Positions 1-13,383 of a stretch of 64,000 nucleotides of DNA are shown here, in pieces. Each line of letters starts with the position of its first letter. Position 1 is the first letter of the stretch. Source of the DNA: Pisolithus tinctorius (lineage: Eukaryota; Basidiomycota; Agaricomycetes; Boletales; Pisolithaceae); assembly GCA_024663395.1 (NCBI GenBank), contig JANFAH010000026.1, positions 248,001 to 312,000 on the forward strand, read 5' to 3'. The notes below the pieces were generated by a model, which worked only from the letters and a program-made list of their open reading frames with translations, searched no databases and was not told where the DNA came from. Position numbers and translations under genes: made by a program.

Positions 1-2
1 AC

Positions 3-500
3 CCAGATTCACCTTCCCCTTCGCAAGCCGATTTCGCAGGAGTAATAGGCTACCTCAACACAGATATGAGCAATCTCAAGACCGAGATAGGTTTCATCAA
101 GATTCTTCCGCCTTTCCAGTGCACGCATGTCACCACCAACGCAGTTGGGCTCCTACTCCAATATGCGCTTAACCGACCTTCGCATCTTCACGCCCCTGGA
201 TTGGGATTAAGGAGAGTGCAATGGCAGGCAAACGTACTGAACTTGAAATCTATCCGAGTAGCGGAGAGAATGGGGTTCATGAGGGAAGGCATATTGCGTT
301 GGGATAGGGCTTTGCCGGCTGACAGAGGAAAAGTTGGAAATGGAGCCCCGTTAAGGGAAGGGGATCCGGAACCGGGAAAGATGGGGAGACATACGGTCAT
401 ACTAGCAATCTGCTGGGATGATTGGGAGAACGGAGGTGAAGAAGGGGCACTGTGTGTGATGGCGCGCCAGGAGCGACAAAAGCAGTCGATTTTGGCGTAG
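3..500 (+). CDS. GNAT-family N-acetyltransferase, C-terminal part (gene starts before the window)
   Basis: The frame is open from base 3, so the start lies upstream of the window; the Met at 66 is probably internal. The last two thirds match the RimJ/RimL-like (Acetyltransf_3) subfamily: a stretch GLRRVQWQANVLNLKSIRVA followed by ERMGF and EGILRWDRALP is the acetyl-CoA-binding region and the following strand of fungal GNATs, and GRHTVILAICWDDWE is the usual closing block before the stop. Members transfer acetyl from acetyl-CoA to an amino group; the substrate cannot be inferred. No intron is needed in the visible part. Confidence is high for the family, none for the specific acceptor. Confidence 0.85.
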   Translation, partial: PDSPSPSQADFAGVIGYLNTDMSNLKTEIGFIKILPPFQCTHVTTNAVGLLLQYALNRPSHLHAPGLGLRRVQWQANVLNLKSIRVAERMGFMREGILRWDRALPADRGKVGNGAPLREGDPEPGKMGRHTVILAICWDDWENGGEEGALCVMARQERQKQSILA

Positions 501-1549
501 AGTTCTAGACATGAAATCCCTTGGTAACGCCCACGCTATCGTCTAAGCGATTTTCATGCTCCTTGCGAAACGTAGATTGCTTATTCGCAGTCACGAAAAT
601 GCAGGTAACCAACTGCAACGGCTTCTAGCGCGACGATTCCGCTATCATGACCGCGGAGACCGGGTTGCTTTGATATTCGTAGGCGCGGAATCACCAAGTC
701 GCTGCATCATCTTCATGATGGGTAGGTCAGAAACGAACCCCTGCTTGTGAAAGACTCCACGTCTACCACAGAGCGAAACTCTCAAGGGACTGTAGGTGCA
801 TAGTGTGCCACACTGCCAACCACTCCGGGCACATATGCTCGACGGTGTTGACAGTGAACTTACCAGAACTTCTTCTAAGATTCGTTGCTCTACAATGTGA
901 ACGTTCGAGTAAGTGATACTGGTGCTGCTCCAACATCAGCTTGGCAGTGGGAAAACGTGACATACCACATGTGCCAATCACCCCGAAACTGCTAGCGTCC
1001 GACAGATCCAATGATTGTCTCGCATCATGGGTTTGAGGATAATGCGGTTTTGCGGCGCCAAGCTGATGTTTGGAGTCAGAGAAGATCATATCAGGGAGAC
1101 AGTAACAGGTGGCAACCAGGCATAATACGTGCGACCGTCGCGCTGCCATTTCTTGCCATCATATCCACTGACACGGCCGTGTCGACATTTGCTGCCGAGG
1201 GGTTCCGACGTGTCATGTAAGTGCCAGCGAATACAAGTCTGTAGTGATACTGCCTTCACCCTCCCATCAAACATTGCGCCAGGGACTGTCTATCGGTATC
1301 CAGATGGACATAATATCATGAAGCATGGTCAGTGGCGGAATACTGGATAATATAATAAGCGGACCAGATATTCCCTAGCTGTCAATCACGTCGGGAGAAG
1401 TCCCCCCCAACTGGGATGATATTCAGGGTCGTAGTGGCAGTGCCCGTGATTTAAGACACGGCGCCCCCTTACAATACAGACACTTGCTCTTTAACTGTTT
1501 TTTTTTGCCTATTGCACACCCTCCTTTCGTTTGTGAACGCACCTCAATC
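501..1549. other. Intergenic stretch, no supported gene
   Basis: I see no conserved domain. A 128-codon minus-strand frame at 763-1149 has some gene-like composition (for example CPEWLAVWHTMHLQSLESFA), but it has no recognisable family and no clear splice partners, so it is left as a possible gene remnant. A poly-T run at about 1499-1506 lies just upstream of the next gene. Confidence 0.4.
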
Positions 1550-2273
1550 ATGGTCGGAACCCTTCCTCTCCTTCAAGCTCTTGCCGTTGTCGGGACCTGT
1601 GCGATCTTTTTGGTGCCTGTGCTTGCCTTCGATGACTGACGACTTGAACGCGTCTTTACAGTACCCCATGCTAGCAGAGACGTGTCTAACGCACTTGTCT
1701 CTCGTCAATCAACTTTCGATCCTTCGGAACTGCCATCCCAGTGCCAGAGTCCTTGCCAGGTCATTTCGACCATGAGCGTATGTCCTCTCGGCCAGTTGAT
1801 CCTCCCTAGGCGCCCTCACTTTTTTTTTAGGACTCAAGCTGTGACACTAGCCTGAGCTGCCTCTGCGCCAGCTCTATTTCAAGCGAGCTGCAGACTTGCA
1901 TGTCCTGTCTGGTCGAGGCTGAGCCAACCGTTGAGTCATCCGCCCAATCTGCGCTTTCCAGCTACAACGATGCCTGCGGTACCTCACTTTCCGTGCGTGT
2001 CCATCTCCATTGTCATTCTCCCAATTTATTCGCACTATCTAATTGATTGTTTAGCTTAGCTCGAGCGGTGGTTCGAGCTCTGGGTCTGGAAGCTCATCTG
2101 GCAGTACCGCCACTACCGCTGCTGCTGCTTCCGCCAGTACTGGCTCTTCCAGCTCTTCCAGCTCTTCCAGTCCATTCACCAAGTCTGGGGGTGCCCTCGG
2201 CCTCAAGGCCACTGCTGGTGGTTTCGTCGTGGGTATCGCTGCTGCCGTCTTGGGTGCTTTCATGGTCCTTTGA
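1550..2273 (+). CDS. Small secreted Cys-containing, Ser-rich protein, probably GPI-anchored
   Basis: Reconstructed from four exons. Exon 1 begins at 1550 with a hydrophobic signal peptide (MVGTLPLLQALAVVGT); its 3' junction is uncertain, with the acceptor at 1661 the best choice. Exon 2 ends at 1777, before an intron ending in a T-run plus AG at 1830. Exon 3 is 1831-1992 and exon 4 is 2055-2273. The mature part starts with SNALVSRQSTFDPSELPSQC, followed by Cys residues spaced as in small secreted basidiomycete surface proteins. Exon 4 codes for a Ser/Gly/Thr-rich linker and a hydrophobic tail (GGFVVGIAAAVLGAFMVL), which suggests GPI attachment. The role is unknown; it probably acts at the cell wall or surface. 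Residue composition and intron phases agree across exons 2-4, so the gene is real even though junction 1 is not certain. Confidence 0.75.
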
Positions 2274-3506
2274 GGAATGGAATCTTTTCGATGGAACATT
2301 TGATCGCGTTCTTATATCCAACACTCGTTTTTCACTCAATGGCAAAGGAAATTGGTCATTCGCTACGGTGTATTTGGCAATCTAATCCTTTGTATATCTT
2401 ATATTATCCGTCCTATCCCAAAACATCGCACGTGTGGCACATGCCACATGTCCTCTTGTCCTCATCCCAACAAAGAGCTGAAGTCGCGACATGGGGTTCG
2501 GATGATTTTCCATCCAAGCTAACCTGATCTCAACTGACACTCGACCGTGGGTTTCTAATCGGCTGCCTAACTAAAACTGACTATAGTACAGCCACATCAT
2601 TTCACCTACTGTCACCCTGTCTAGGATATTAGGGTGTGTCCGTCACCACATGAAGACTCTGGGTGACTTGATTTCCTTTTCTGGGGCATACGAATGTTCC
2701 TCTTCTTTAGCCACTGTTTACTGTTGCTGCCAGCCAGTCTGAAATGATCGGATGCGCTGTGCCGCGCGATTTACCCGTGGGTCCGCAATCAGATGAATCA
2801 CCGTTGCGGTGAACTTGCTGTCGAACGGCGCAGTTAGGTTAGCAGGTTCTTTAAGTCGTTGACTACACGGCCGCAGGACGACGGATGTCCACATCCGGAC
2901 GGTGGATAGCGCCTTCATTACAACGTTTAATCGACCAAGGAGTCTAATAGGGTCCCTATTATATGGTTCGCATGCATACCTTGCGTTATGTTATTAGGCA
3001 CTTAATGCTGGCAAGCATTTGTTATCCATCTGTTAAAGAGCGTAATAAACGGCCGGCGAATACAGGAGGGTGGCTTCACCGAGGTGCAATGCAGTATCAG
3101 TACCAGCCCTGGCGGCGTCGAGTCAATCTCCCCTTGCATAACACGTGAATTCACGCGGAACAGTATGGCATAATACTTGAGTGCTGGTGACAATACAGTA
3201 CGAGATATCAAGTGTAACAAGCAAAAAAGATGATACAACACATCGGTCGGACATACGTATGTAAGTATGCGTGAGGCAGGATATATGTACTGGGATGCAT
3301 ATCAACAAGGAGTAGATGATCAAACAGTTGTCTTGGTAATCCAGGCCGGGTAGCAATGCTACAAATCGGCAGGCACGACGTGGCTGCAACAAGAACAAGA
3401 GGTCCGACACAATGAGAGCGTCAGGGGTAATAGTCATGAGAGTAGGGTCGAAAATACACATAAGGGAATAAGATAGTGTAGGGAAAATACAGGAGTATGG
3501 ATGGGC
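2274..3506. other. Intergenic region between convergent genes
   Basis: This 1.2 kb holds the 3' flanks of the secreted protein gene (+) and of the histidine kinase gene (-). No conserved reading frame, tRNA-like cloverleaf or repeat was recognised; the short frames on both strands look like chance ORFs. Confidence 0.4.
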
Positions 3507-6500
3507 TCACATCAGCGCGGGGGGTCTATGCAGTAGATGCCGTTGTTTGGCTAGCCGTGCCCGTTCGCTAGCTAGCCTGTTGATCGAGTTCAACAAATCC
3601 CCGCGGCGCAGTGGTTCTAGATAGCCAGTTAGTTTATGAAATCGCAATATGCGGATAATGATCAGGCCCACTTGTAATATGATCGTCCATGCCTGCTTGC
3701 AAGCATCGTTCGCGGTCACCGATCACTGTGAATACATGGTCAGCCACCCGTATCATTTCTGCCACCTCGCAAGGGACGCACTGGCATGAGCAGTGAGGGC
3801 AACGATAGGAGTGCGCAGAAGGCCCACTCGGGCCTCATAAGCGCGGATTAACTCCGTGGCTTCCATTCCTCCCATGAACGGCATGGACACGTCCATCTTG
3901 TATCACATTATCAGTACCCTGTAGCTCACAACATGCAGACCAAGATGATTACCAGGATGATGTCAAACGGCTTGTTCTGTTGCACTCGAGCTTTGAAGGC
4001 GTCAACAGCCAAGCTACCATTTTCCGCAATCTCCACAGAATGACCATATTTCTCCAAGATCTTCACTGCAAGCTTCTGGTTCACCATGTTGTCTTCCGCT
4101 AGTAGGATGTCGAACACAACATCACTCGGTGCCGCAACAGGCGAGACAGTGTTCGACTCCAGGGCGGAAATAAGGGCAGAGGCCAGGTCTTGGGCAGATA
4201 CCGGTGTGGTTACCTGCGAGCTGATGCTGTTGTCCAGACACCACTTGACTGTGGAAGACACATGATTCGTCACTACATGTCAACTAGGGGGCGTACTCAC
4301 GGTTCAATCGAGGCATAGACGGTGCCAACAGAACGATTGGGATGTACCGCAGGTGTTCATACTCTCTTGTACTCTCAGTCTGCACGTGTGATCAATACCA
4401 ACAACGTTCCATTCGCGTTACAGAAGTCTGGGGAGTAACGCACCATACTCAGCGAATCCACCACAATGGTATCATATTGTTGGCAACGTTCCTTATCAGC
4501 TACGTCGCTGACATCATGAACATGATACAATCTAAGCCCGAGTTCCTGTATTCGTTGGACAACGCCTGTCGTGTCAAAGAGGGTGTCTATAAATAGAATG
4601 GCGCGCTTGTGGAAGGGTTGCATTTTCTGCAGCGTCGACTCCATACTGCTTAAGCTGATCTGGGAAGTGATCGTGAAGAAGAATTTGCTGCCTTTTGCCA
4701 CCTCACTCTCTACCCACATGTTACCCTGCATAAGGTTAACAAGGCGTTTCGAGATGGAGAGGCCAAGACCCGTTCCACCATATTCCTTGAAACGTATCAA
4801 TATCAGCTGTTGGAAAGAAATAGGAGATCACGGCGTACTCGTGTGGTCGAGCCGTCGGCTTGGCAAAAAGTGTCGAAAATGAGATTCAACTTGTCCTTCG
4901 CGATACCAATACCCGTGTCAGTCACACAGAACTCTATTGTGACACTCTGGTCGTCAAGTGCCAGGAGGCGCGTGCTGAGCGCCACGTGACCTTTCTTCGA
5001 CATCTTGGAAGGTGTGAATTTGATAGCGTTTCCGACCAAATTGGTTATCACTTGGCGCAGACGAAGTGAGTCGCCAATCAGCTGGTCCGGAATGTCGGGG
5101 TCCACATCGTAGGTGAGGTCTAGGTTGTTCTGCGATGCACGGACAACAAGGGTCTTCAATATTCCGAAGACGGTCTGGCGGAGGGAATAAGACACGGCTT
5201 CCATTGTCATGCGACCAGCCTCAACTGAATGGCATGTTCGTCAGACCGTTCATAACGCGAGATAGTTATGCCTTACTCTTCGAGATATCCAATATATCAT
5301 CAATGATTAACAATAACGAGCGGGCCAAGGAGTGCACAAGTAACAAGCTTTCTCGTTGCGATCGATTCAGGTCAGAATCCAGGGTCAATTCTGTCATGCC
5401 AATAATGCCATTCATCGGTGTCCTGAACAATACCCGTAAAGATATGCACCCCGGAACAGGCAGCCACAGGAAGGACAAACTCACCGAATCTCGTGGGACA
5501 TGTTAGCGAGGAATTCAGACTTGGACCTGTTGGCCAACTCAGCTGCTTCCCTAGCTGCTGTGTTCTTCTGTATAGAATCACGCAAGTTGAACACCATCTG
5601 GTTGATCTGAGTCTTCAACGAATCCATCTCTCCACTGGCTTCGACCGTGATGAAACGTGTGAAGTCGCCATCCATGGCAGCAGCTGAGATCTGAGCAAAG
5701 CCTCGCACTTGCGTCGTCAAATTGCTGGCCATCGTATTGACCGACATGCTGCATGACAGAGGCGTCAGTACGTCATCCAACATCACTCTTGACAAAAGAA
5801 GGAGCGCACGTGATTTCCTGCCATATACCCTGAACGTTGCCAACCTCTGCTTGGACACCGAGCTTTCCTTCAGTGCCGACTTCAAAAGCGACCTTCTTCA
5901 CTTCCTTGGCGAAGATGGCGAGCTGAGCAATCATGTCGTTGATAGTGTTTACCAAAGCTAACATCTCTCCGGAAACTGAGACACCCGTGATCTGCTGAGT
6001 CAAATCTCCGCGGGCAACAGCAGTCTTGGGGAATAAGTTAACTCAGCATCCAGATAACGAACACAAAACAGGACTCCTACCGTTGCAACAGCGATCGTCC
6101 GCACTTGCAATGTCAACTAAACAAAGTTAGCCATGTAGACATTTGGCCCGTCGACGAGGATCACTCACGTTGGCTGCCATAACGTTAACACAATCCGTAA
6201 GGTCCTGATTTTCCGTCAGCAAGCAAAGTCGCGTAAAAACCAAACCAGTTAGTACCCACCTTCCAAGTACCACCGACATTGGTGACCCGGGCTTGACCAC
6301 CCAATTTACCTTCTGTACCGACTTCTCTCGCGACACGCGTGACTTCAGCTGCGAAGTGACTCAAACTCTCCGTCATGCCATTCACGGTTTCCTTCAGTTC
6401 CATAATTTCGCCACGCACGTCGACTTGGATCTTCTTCGTCAAGTCGCCTGCAGCGACAGCTTTGGTCACCTCGGCGATAGATCGCACCTGGTTAGTCAAG

Positions 6501-8703
6501 TTCATGGCCATCAAGTTGACGTTATCCGTAAGAACCTGTAAACCCATGAATTGGGATCGGACAAGCCAGGAAGTCACGGCAGAGGAACAACAGACCTTCC
6601 ACATTCCTTGCACATCTGGAACATACGCCTGACCGCCCAAGATACCTTCCGTTCCAACCTCGAGCGACACTCGCGTGACTTCGTTTGCAAGCGTGGATAA
6701 TTGGGAGACCATGGAGTTCACTGTCACCTTCAAATCGAGCATCTCTCCTTGCACGTCAACTGTAATGACCTTGCCCAGATCACCACGTGCGACAGCCTTT
6801 GTGACGTCTGAAATGGACCGCACTTGATCGGTCAAATTGCTGGCCATTTTCTACCCAAAACCATCGGCGCAAGCTAAAAGGTGTGCAAGACAATAAACCA
6901 CTTACGTTGACGTTGCGAGTCAAATCGGCCCATGTGCCTTGGGCACCCTCGACACGAGCTTGACCACCAAGGATACCTTGCGTACCCACTTCCAATGCGA
7001 CACGAGTGACTTCAGATGCAAATGCACCCAGTTGGTCCACCATGGAGTTGACAGTTTGTTTCAAGGTCAGCATCTCACCCTCGGCCAGGATCTCGACCTT
7101 CTGTGTCAAATCACCCTTGGCCACTGCAGTGGTGACCTTGGCAATGGACCGGACTTGATCCGTCAAACTAGAACACATCCGGTTGACCTATTGTGTAGCA
7201 TTCAAACAAAGAGGGTTTGATGGCGTCGCGATGATTAACTTACGTTGCGGACCAATTCAAACCAGACGCCCTCCACATCCGGGACATGCGCTTGACCACC
7301 CAATTTACCTTGAGAACCAACTTCCAAAGTGACACGTGTGACTTCAGCAGCCAGCGCCCGAAGTCTGACAACCATTCCATTGACAGTGTTCTTCAGATCC
7401 AAGATTTCTCCGCGTGCATCAACATCGATTTGCTTGGATAGATCACCGAGGGCGACGGCTTTGGTGACAGTAGCGATACTGCGAACTTGGTTGGTCAAGT
7501 TCGCTGCCAGTTTGTTGACGACGCCAGTCAATTCGCGCCATGTACCCTCGACATCAAGGACGAGAGCCTGACCGCCGAGTTTCCTAAAATGCAAAAGAAT
7601 AAGAAAAGGTAACGTAAATGTCATCACATCGTACCCTTCCGTGCCGACTTCCTGACTAACACGTGTTACTTCCTTGGCAAATTGTCCGAGTTTATCGACC
7701 TATGTGGACAAAGAAGGTCAGCTGAGGAGGCGGTATTTACCAGTGGAGTGGATACCATCGTGTTGATAACGTCCTTGAGTTGAACCATAACGACACCCTG
7801 AACCGGCACGGTAATCTTTTGAGAGAGATCGCCGCGTGCGACAGCGTTACAGACACGAGCAACGTCTTGAACCTGAGCCTTGAGCAGGCGGAGTTCCTCC
7901 ACGGCACTCATGCCGCTTTCGAAGGCGGCAGCGGCGAGAGGACCAGGAGGCACGACGAGAGGTGATCCGTTTGGAGATCCATTGAAAGTACTGTTCACTC
8001 GGCTCATAGTCATCGTGTCCGTTATCGGTTTTCCGCATGTCGGGCAGACCATGTGATCTATGTAAGATGTCGAAGGGGCGGAGCACGAGCTTCCATTACT
8101 GATTGACCGTTGCAACTTGAACGGATCGAAGTTGGTGGGTATGTTGTCAAGAGAGAGGGACATCGTCTGAGTACGAGTGTTGCTTGTCCTGTTGGATGCA
8201 GACGTGCGGGCTTGACCTGCCGCAGAGATTTGTAGTGAATCCAAATCGACATCCATCGGTCCGGAGGGGTTCTCTTGGATGAGGGTATCGGTGCATGCCA
8301 GGGTTGAAGACTTGTTTCCGTTGAGCAACTTGGCGCCATTGAGGGCGGTCGCCTGAATATGAGAAGAAGTAGAAGGGGAATGGTCCGTCTGAGAAGAAGA
8401 GCAATGTATGGGAGGGCTGCCTACACTGCGTCTTTTCTTGGTCTCTGGCCCGTTGGCCTGCCAATTCTCAGAGGCTCTTATCGAGGCGAGCATCTCCTCC
8501 GCTGTGTACATCCGCCGCGCGACGGCGGCGAGCGAACGTAGGATGGAGTCGGTTTGCCAATCGCCGGGGCCATCGTAGCGGGGAGGCGGGGTGGACATGG
8601 GACATAGTTCGTAGGTGGACAGCAGGGCAATCAGGTGGGACAGGAAGGCATCGTGTGGGTTACGACGGCGATAGTCATAGTCCATCGTGTCCATCGTGCT
8701 CAT
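3507..8703 (-). CDS. nik1: Group III hybrid histidine kinase with seven HAMP repeats (Nik1/Os-1 type)
   Basis: A multi-exon cytosolic osmosensing kinase that feeds the HOG MAP-kinase pathway in fungi and is the known target route of phenylpyrrole and dicarboximide fungicides. The start at 8703 gives a roughly 270-residue N-terminal region, then seven HAMP units (for example [17 protein letters not shown] near 7.8 kb, [20 protein letters not shown] near 7.4 kb, [16 protein letters not shown] near 5.65 kb). The phosphoacceptor His lies in [16 protein letters not shown] near 5.49 kb. The ATPase N box [12 protein letters not shown] and G boxes [11 protein letters not shown] and [13 protein letters not shown] follow between 5.05 and 4.74 kb. 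The receiver domain has [14 protein letters not shown], a phosphoacceptor Asp in [10 protein letters not shown] and the conserved Lys in ITKPLRRGD, split by introns of 50-60 bp near 4.3, 3.9, 3.7 and 3.6 kb. The stop is at 3507-3509. No key residue is missing and no transmembrane segment is seen. It is likely a single functional gene. Confidence 0.95.
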
Positions 8704-8953
8704 CGTGTTCGACGACGACGAGCAACGACGATAAAGGGTACTACAGAGGAGGGACGGAGAAGAACAAGCTCAAAGCAACCTTCTTGAATTCAAAATGACA
8801 TCCGCTCCACAACCCATGATCAGCTGCTGCTTTCGGCAAACTTTCTCCGCTCACTCACTCGCAGTCACTTACACGACCCTAATACTTCATATACACAGCA
8901 AACCAAAATACAATAGTACGGCGATACTTGGGAACCTAGTCTAAGATAGTCCC

Positions 8954-11900
8954 CTAGATGTAGATGGGCAACGTGGGATTCAGTCCCAACCAATCCACCC
9001 CCTCGACCAAGTCCTTCTCACCAATCAAGAAATCCTACGTGAAACAAATATCAATCTTGAATCACAAGATCATCGCACCAAGGAAACTCACGATAGGTGC
9101 CTCCACCAGCGAACCCTTGACCTGAGCCAGCCGTTCCTTGACACGACGCAGCCCAATCCCCGGCGCAACATGTCCAGTTTTCACTTTTGGAACATAGCTC
9201 TGCCACATTCACATCGTTTACAGCAACAACCCCGCCATCACAACCCATGATAAGCCCTCGCCACATATACACATGCAGCATGTACTACTCACCTCATACG
9301 CAGACCACGTTTGGACAAGGTTGGTAGGAACCGGTCGGAATAGCTCTGTAAATATCTCACGGTTCCTGCGTGCCGTACCATTCCACAGATTCAGCGTCTG
9401 TTCTGCAAGGGGATCAGCCACCGCTTCATCCTCAGGAAGCTCCGTCTCATCGTCGTGTGGATCGGGCGCGGGTTTCATAGCCCACGTCACCCGTCCATCA
9501 AAGCTCTCATTCTGAGGAGGAATGAGGCCCAGATGTTCTACCTCATTGTCAGTATGTTCCAGGACAGGTAATGGATGCGCGTACCCCTAAAAAGTTGCCG
9601 TCGCAACGTTGCTGCAAACCGCGCGGCCATATACGGCCGTCCATTCATACTCGTACGAATCATATCGCCATCTTCAACCACGAGGGCGATTTCCGAGTCA
9701 CCATCCCCCTGTAAAAACACCGCGATCATCGATTTGAAAGACCCCAAGAATATATATTTTCTTTTCCTAACCTTCTGGCTGCGATCATTCAAATTGGCAG
9801 ACCCCATCTATGGACTCAAACTTAGTCCATGACTCACGACGGTTGAGTAATACTCACGATAACACGTCTATCATCCACAATCATGACTTTGGAATGGATA
9901 TAAAGCAACTCCGAAACGTAACTGTCCATGCGTTAGCCTAGCTTGGGTTCTCGGAACAAATATACTTACGAATTCAGCTCTTCCTCTTCCGAGCCCATCC
10001 ACAACTCGTCCTCCAAACTCGTTTTGTCTTGCAGTGCATGCTGGCTCACCGAGTCCGCTACATTTTCGTCCCCTCGGATGGAGTCTGATCCCGACTCGAA
10101 TCGACGAACGATATCCACTGCAGCGTCATATGAAACGGGGACCGGCACCTTCTCCTGCTTGACCGGCGTTTGGTTGCTCACGACGATACCTTCGTTGGTC
10201 GCTTGAGGAACCTTGACAAACACTTCCCGAGGTGCATCCTGAGTGAGGAAGTTCACACCCTCCCATTGCCGGGCTAGAGCGATCTGGGCTTCATGGAATG
10301 TCACGCCGGAATTGTGTTCCATTTGGGCAATGAGGGTATCTGAATTCGCCCAGTAATAAGGAACCTTCTTGTCAGAAAGATTCGGGGAACCCGGGCCAAA
10401 CGAATACCGACCTAGTGGGGCATTGATACGGTCATATGAACGTAAGTGGTAGAAACGAATGTAGTCCGTCCTACCGCACGTCAGCTGCGTGTCGTCAGGG
10501 ACGAATATATTAGACTCACGGTTCGTAGCCCGCTTTACGAATCTCTTCATAGATGCTGTGGCCGCCACGATTAATAGTACGATACTGAGCTGCCATAATC
10601 GTCTTCAGCGCGGTCTCGTCCTTAACGTTCCCTGCGAAACCGGGTAGCTCGGGAATAACAACGATGACCTAAACCAGCCCAATTGGTCAACTTCATATGA
10701 TTTTCCAGCATTACGCGTTACTGACCTTGAACTTCTGTCCGTCTCTGGCAGCTTGGACGATGCGCTCAACAAGCGCTTTCGCGATCTGGTTCTTAATGGG
10801 TCCTTCTTCACGCGTGCTCGATATGCTAATTGCAAGACTCAATAAAGTAAGGCAGACCCGCAAAGACTAATCGATGCTTACAAGAACTGATTTTCTGGAT
10901 GACAAGAAAGTGATTTTCAGCCGAATAGGCGGATCAACCGTCACGACCATACCTACCGATATAGATGAAGTGGCTAGCCTCGCGAATCAGCTGAATGTCT
11001 AGACCATCAAGTGTTCGAAGAACAAGGAAGATCAAAGACGAGCATGCACTATCCAAAACGGACGTACAGGCGTTCTGAATGCTATGCTCCGTTAGCACTC
11101 CATTACTCCAGTCGGACACGCTTCGAACGACTTGGACCTGGCATGTTCCGTGCGGGGGAGGGGTAAAAGGAGGTTCGACTTCTTCGTAATCACCAAGATG
11201 GAAGCGCTGCCTGAAGCGACGGCCCATTTCATGCCATTTCTCGCGGTGCGGATGACCTGTTTTCCCAGAGGTATTAGCCCTCGATGAAAGGAAAGGATGC
11301 GGAGAACTCGGCAAGGAGGACGTACGGACGACAGCTTCATTTGGGCAGACTGAAACGTTGTGCGGGAAGGCTAGCCATTCGAAACGGCTAAGATGATGAG
11401 GTAGGTCCTCGATGAACAGCCGGGCAGCGAATCCAAAACACTTTCGACTCACTCGTCATGCTGATACTGTTACAAGGCGTAAACGATATCAATACCCCGA
11501 AACATGTAAATGTGCTCGATCCACTTACCTTGCGTTTCTTGATTTCATTCCACCGCTCCACAAAGTGCTGGCAAATATCGAGGACGACTGTACCACATAT
11601 CGTCATGTGAACCTACACGCAGTCCCGATGGGCAGCGGCACGGCGGAAGTGGTCATCAGACCCGATGAAACATGGTAATTATAGTCCACACATATGACGC
11701 ACATCATGCCACGGCATCCTAGGTATTTCCAATATCGAAATGGCATTACTGACGTAGTTGCCAACGTCCTGGAAATCCAACACACGAGCGTTGTTGTAGT
11801 CTTGACCTGGGAAAAGCGTGCGCGAGAAATCGGTTGGGTGGACGTCTGCGAGGGGATGGTTGTGCGTGTCCCAACGGCCGAAACATAAATCCAAGCCACC

Positions 11901-13157
11901 TATGCATGCAAAGTGGTTGTCGACCACGACGACCTATGTGTGTATGTAGTGACCTCATGCATTAGCGGATCGTCGTCGTCATCACGACGGTTGATCGTGA
12001 TCGTATCATGTGATTCCGAATTACCTTTTCGTGATGGGACCAAAACTCCACGGTGTCTGGGTAATGGTTGGCAGGCTGAGCAAATGAATTCGGGCGTTTG
12101 GATTGTGTGAAAGTTCACCTTTGCTTCCGATGTGATCAGGGTGGCGCATGCACGCGATGTTGGGGTGGAGCGCTTCCAGAGCAGCCTAAGTCAAAAGGTA
12201 ATACAACCACATACGTCAAACTTTACTCCAACCCAAAAACTGGAGTGGATATGGCAGCCTACTTTGGTGTGCTTTGAGCTCATCGACATCGTTTGCGTGA
12301 CCTAAGCATCCATGAGCACCGATCTGGCTAATAATATACGCCAACCGCAAACTCACTTCCTTGTACACAATAACATATACCCTGACGCCTTGTTGGGCCT
12401 TGCGCTGCAAGACCTTGTCCAGCCTCCACTCGGGATACTTTGCCGGCGGACGTCTTATTGACCCGGCATCACCATCGGAGCGACAAGGATGTGGAGTAAG
12501 TGATGGGCCTACCGTAGGTGGAGTTCTGGCGTAAGCCACCAATCCTGCAGTTTGCTGTATTAATACGACCGATTCAACACGAGGAGGAAAGCATGTACAC
12601 ACCATGATAAAAATCACATCCCGCGCGTTGTCGAGCAACTCTGACACGGCCCACATATAATCATGTCCATCCACATGCCTACGAGATTCAAAAGCAACCG
12701 CCCATCAGCACATGCGTCCCCTCAAACTAACGCGTCACCTCCCGGAAGTGGGATACACGTGTGTCATAGGGACAGCCACGGACACGAACTCACTCACCAC
12801 TTGATCGCGTTCTCAGTCCTCTGACCCGCAAAGCTTTCAAACCTATGGCTTGCGTTGATCTCTGCGCGAATCTCATCGTTCATCTTTTCTTCGGGTGTAT
12901 CATGGCGACCTTCAGGCCTTCCACATGAGTATTTGGTTCATCAAATGTAATGTGTGATCGTGCTTACGATCGGCGTCCAATATTCCTGTTTTACAAACAA
13001 GCAGACAATTGGGGGTGGATGGGTACGGGATCGATAATTAGTTGCCATTACACCGCAGTCAGTACTCAATCAACGCACCGATGATCTGATCGCGGGCTCT
13101 CTCGACGCCCTCTGGGAGACGTTCTGCGTAATCTAAGATCTTTCCGAACAGGCTCAT
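8954..13157 (-). CDS. Phospholipase D with two HKD motifs, lacking PX/PH domains
   Basis: It hydrolyses phosphatidylcholine-type lipids to phosphatidic acid. The start is MSLFGKILDYAERLPEGVER at 13157 and the stop is at 8954-8956 after NPTLPIYI. Many short introns are present. An N-terminal region has HDYMWAVSELLDNARDVIFI and YPEWRLDKVLQRKAQQGVRV. The first catalytic motif is HHEKVVVVDNHFACIGGLD near 11.9 kb. The central region has RSVSDWSNGVLTEHSIQNA and an acidic insert near 10.1 kb. The second motif is IHSKVMIVDDRRVIMGSANL, reached through splicing near 9.8-9.9 kb, and is followed by a GDGDSEIALVVED block. I saw no PX or PH domain upstream, so it differs from yeast Spo14 and resembles the shorter soluble fungal PLDs. 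Only 250 bp separate it from the kinase gene on the same strand. Confidence 0.93.
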
Positions 13158-13383
13158 CGTTCAGTGTCAGTAATAACTACTCCAACTTGTCAGGCGGGTG
13201 TGTGAGTTCAGAAGTGATTGAGGGTGTTGCCGTGGGGCTACTTAAGATAAGTCTGACAGACACCGCCCAAATGTACTAACTCGTGCGAACAGCTGACCGA
13301 CCGGACCCACAATACGACCGTGAAACCCCGGTGACTACGCCTTCGCTAGTGCTGCGGGCCTGCGCCCAAGCCATCTTGGCCAC

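Noticed and set aside
763..1149. 128-codon minus-strand ORF as a gene
   Set aside because: No family, no clear splice sites and an unusual composition; noted only as a possible remnant.
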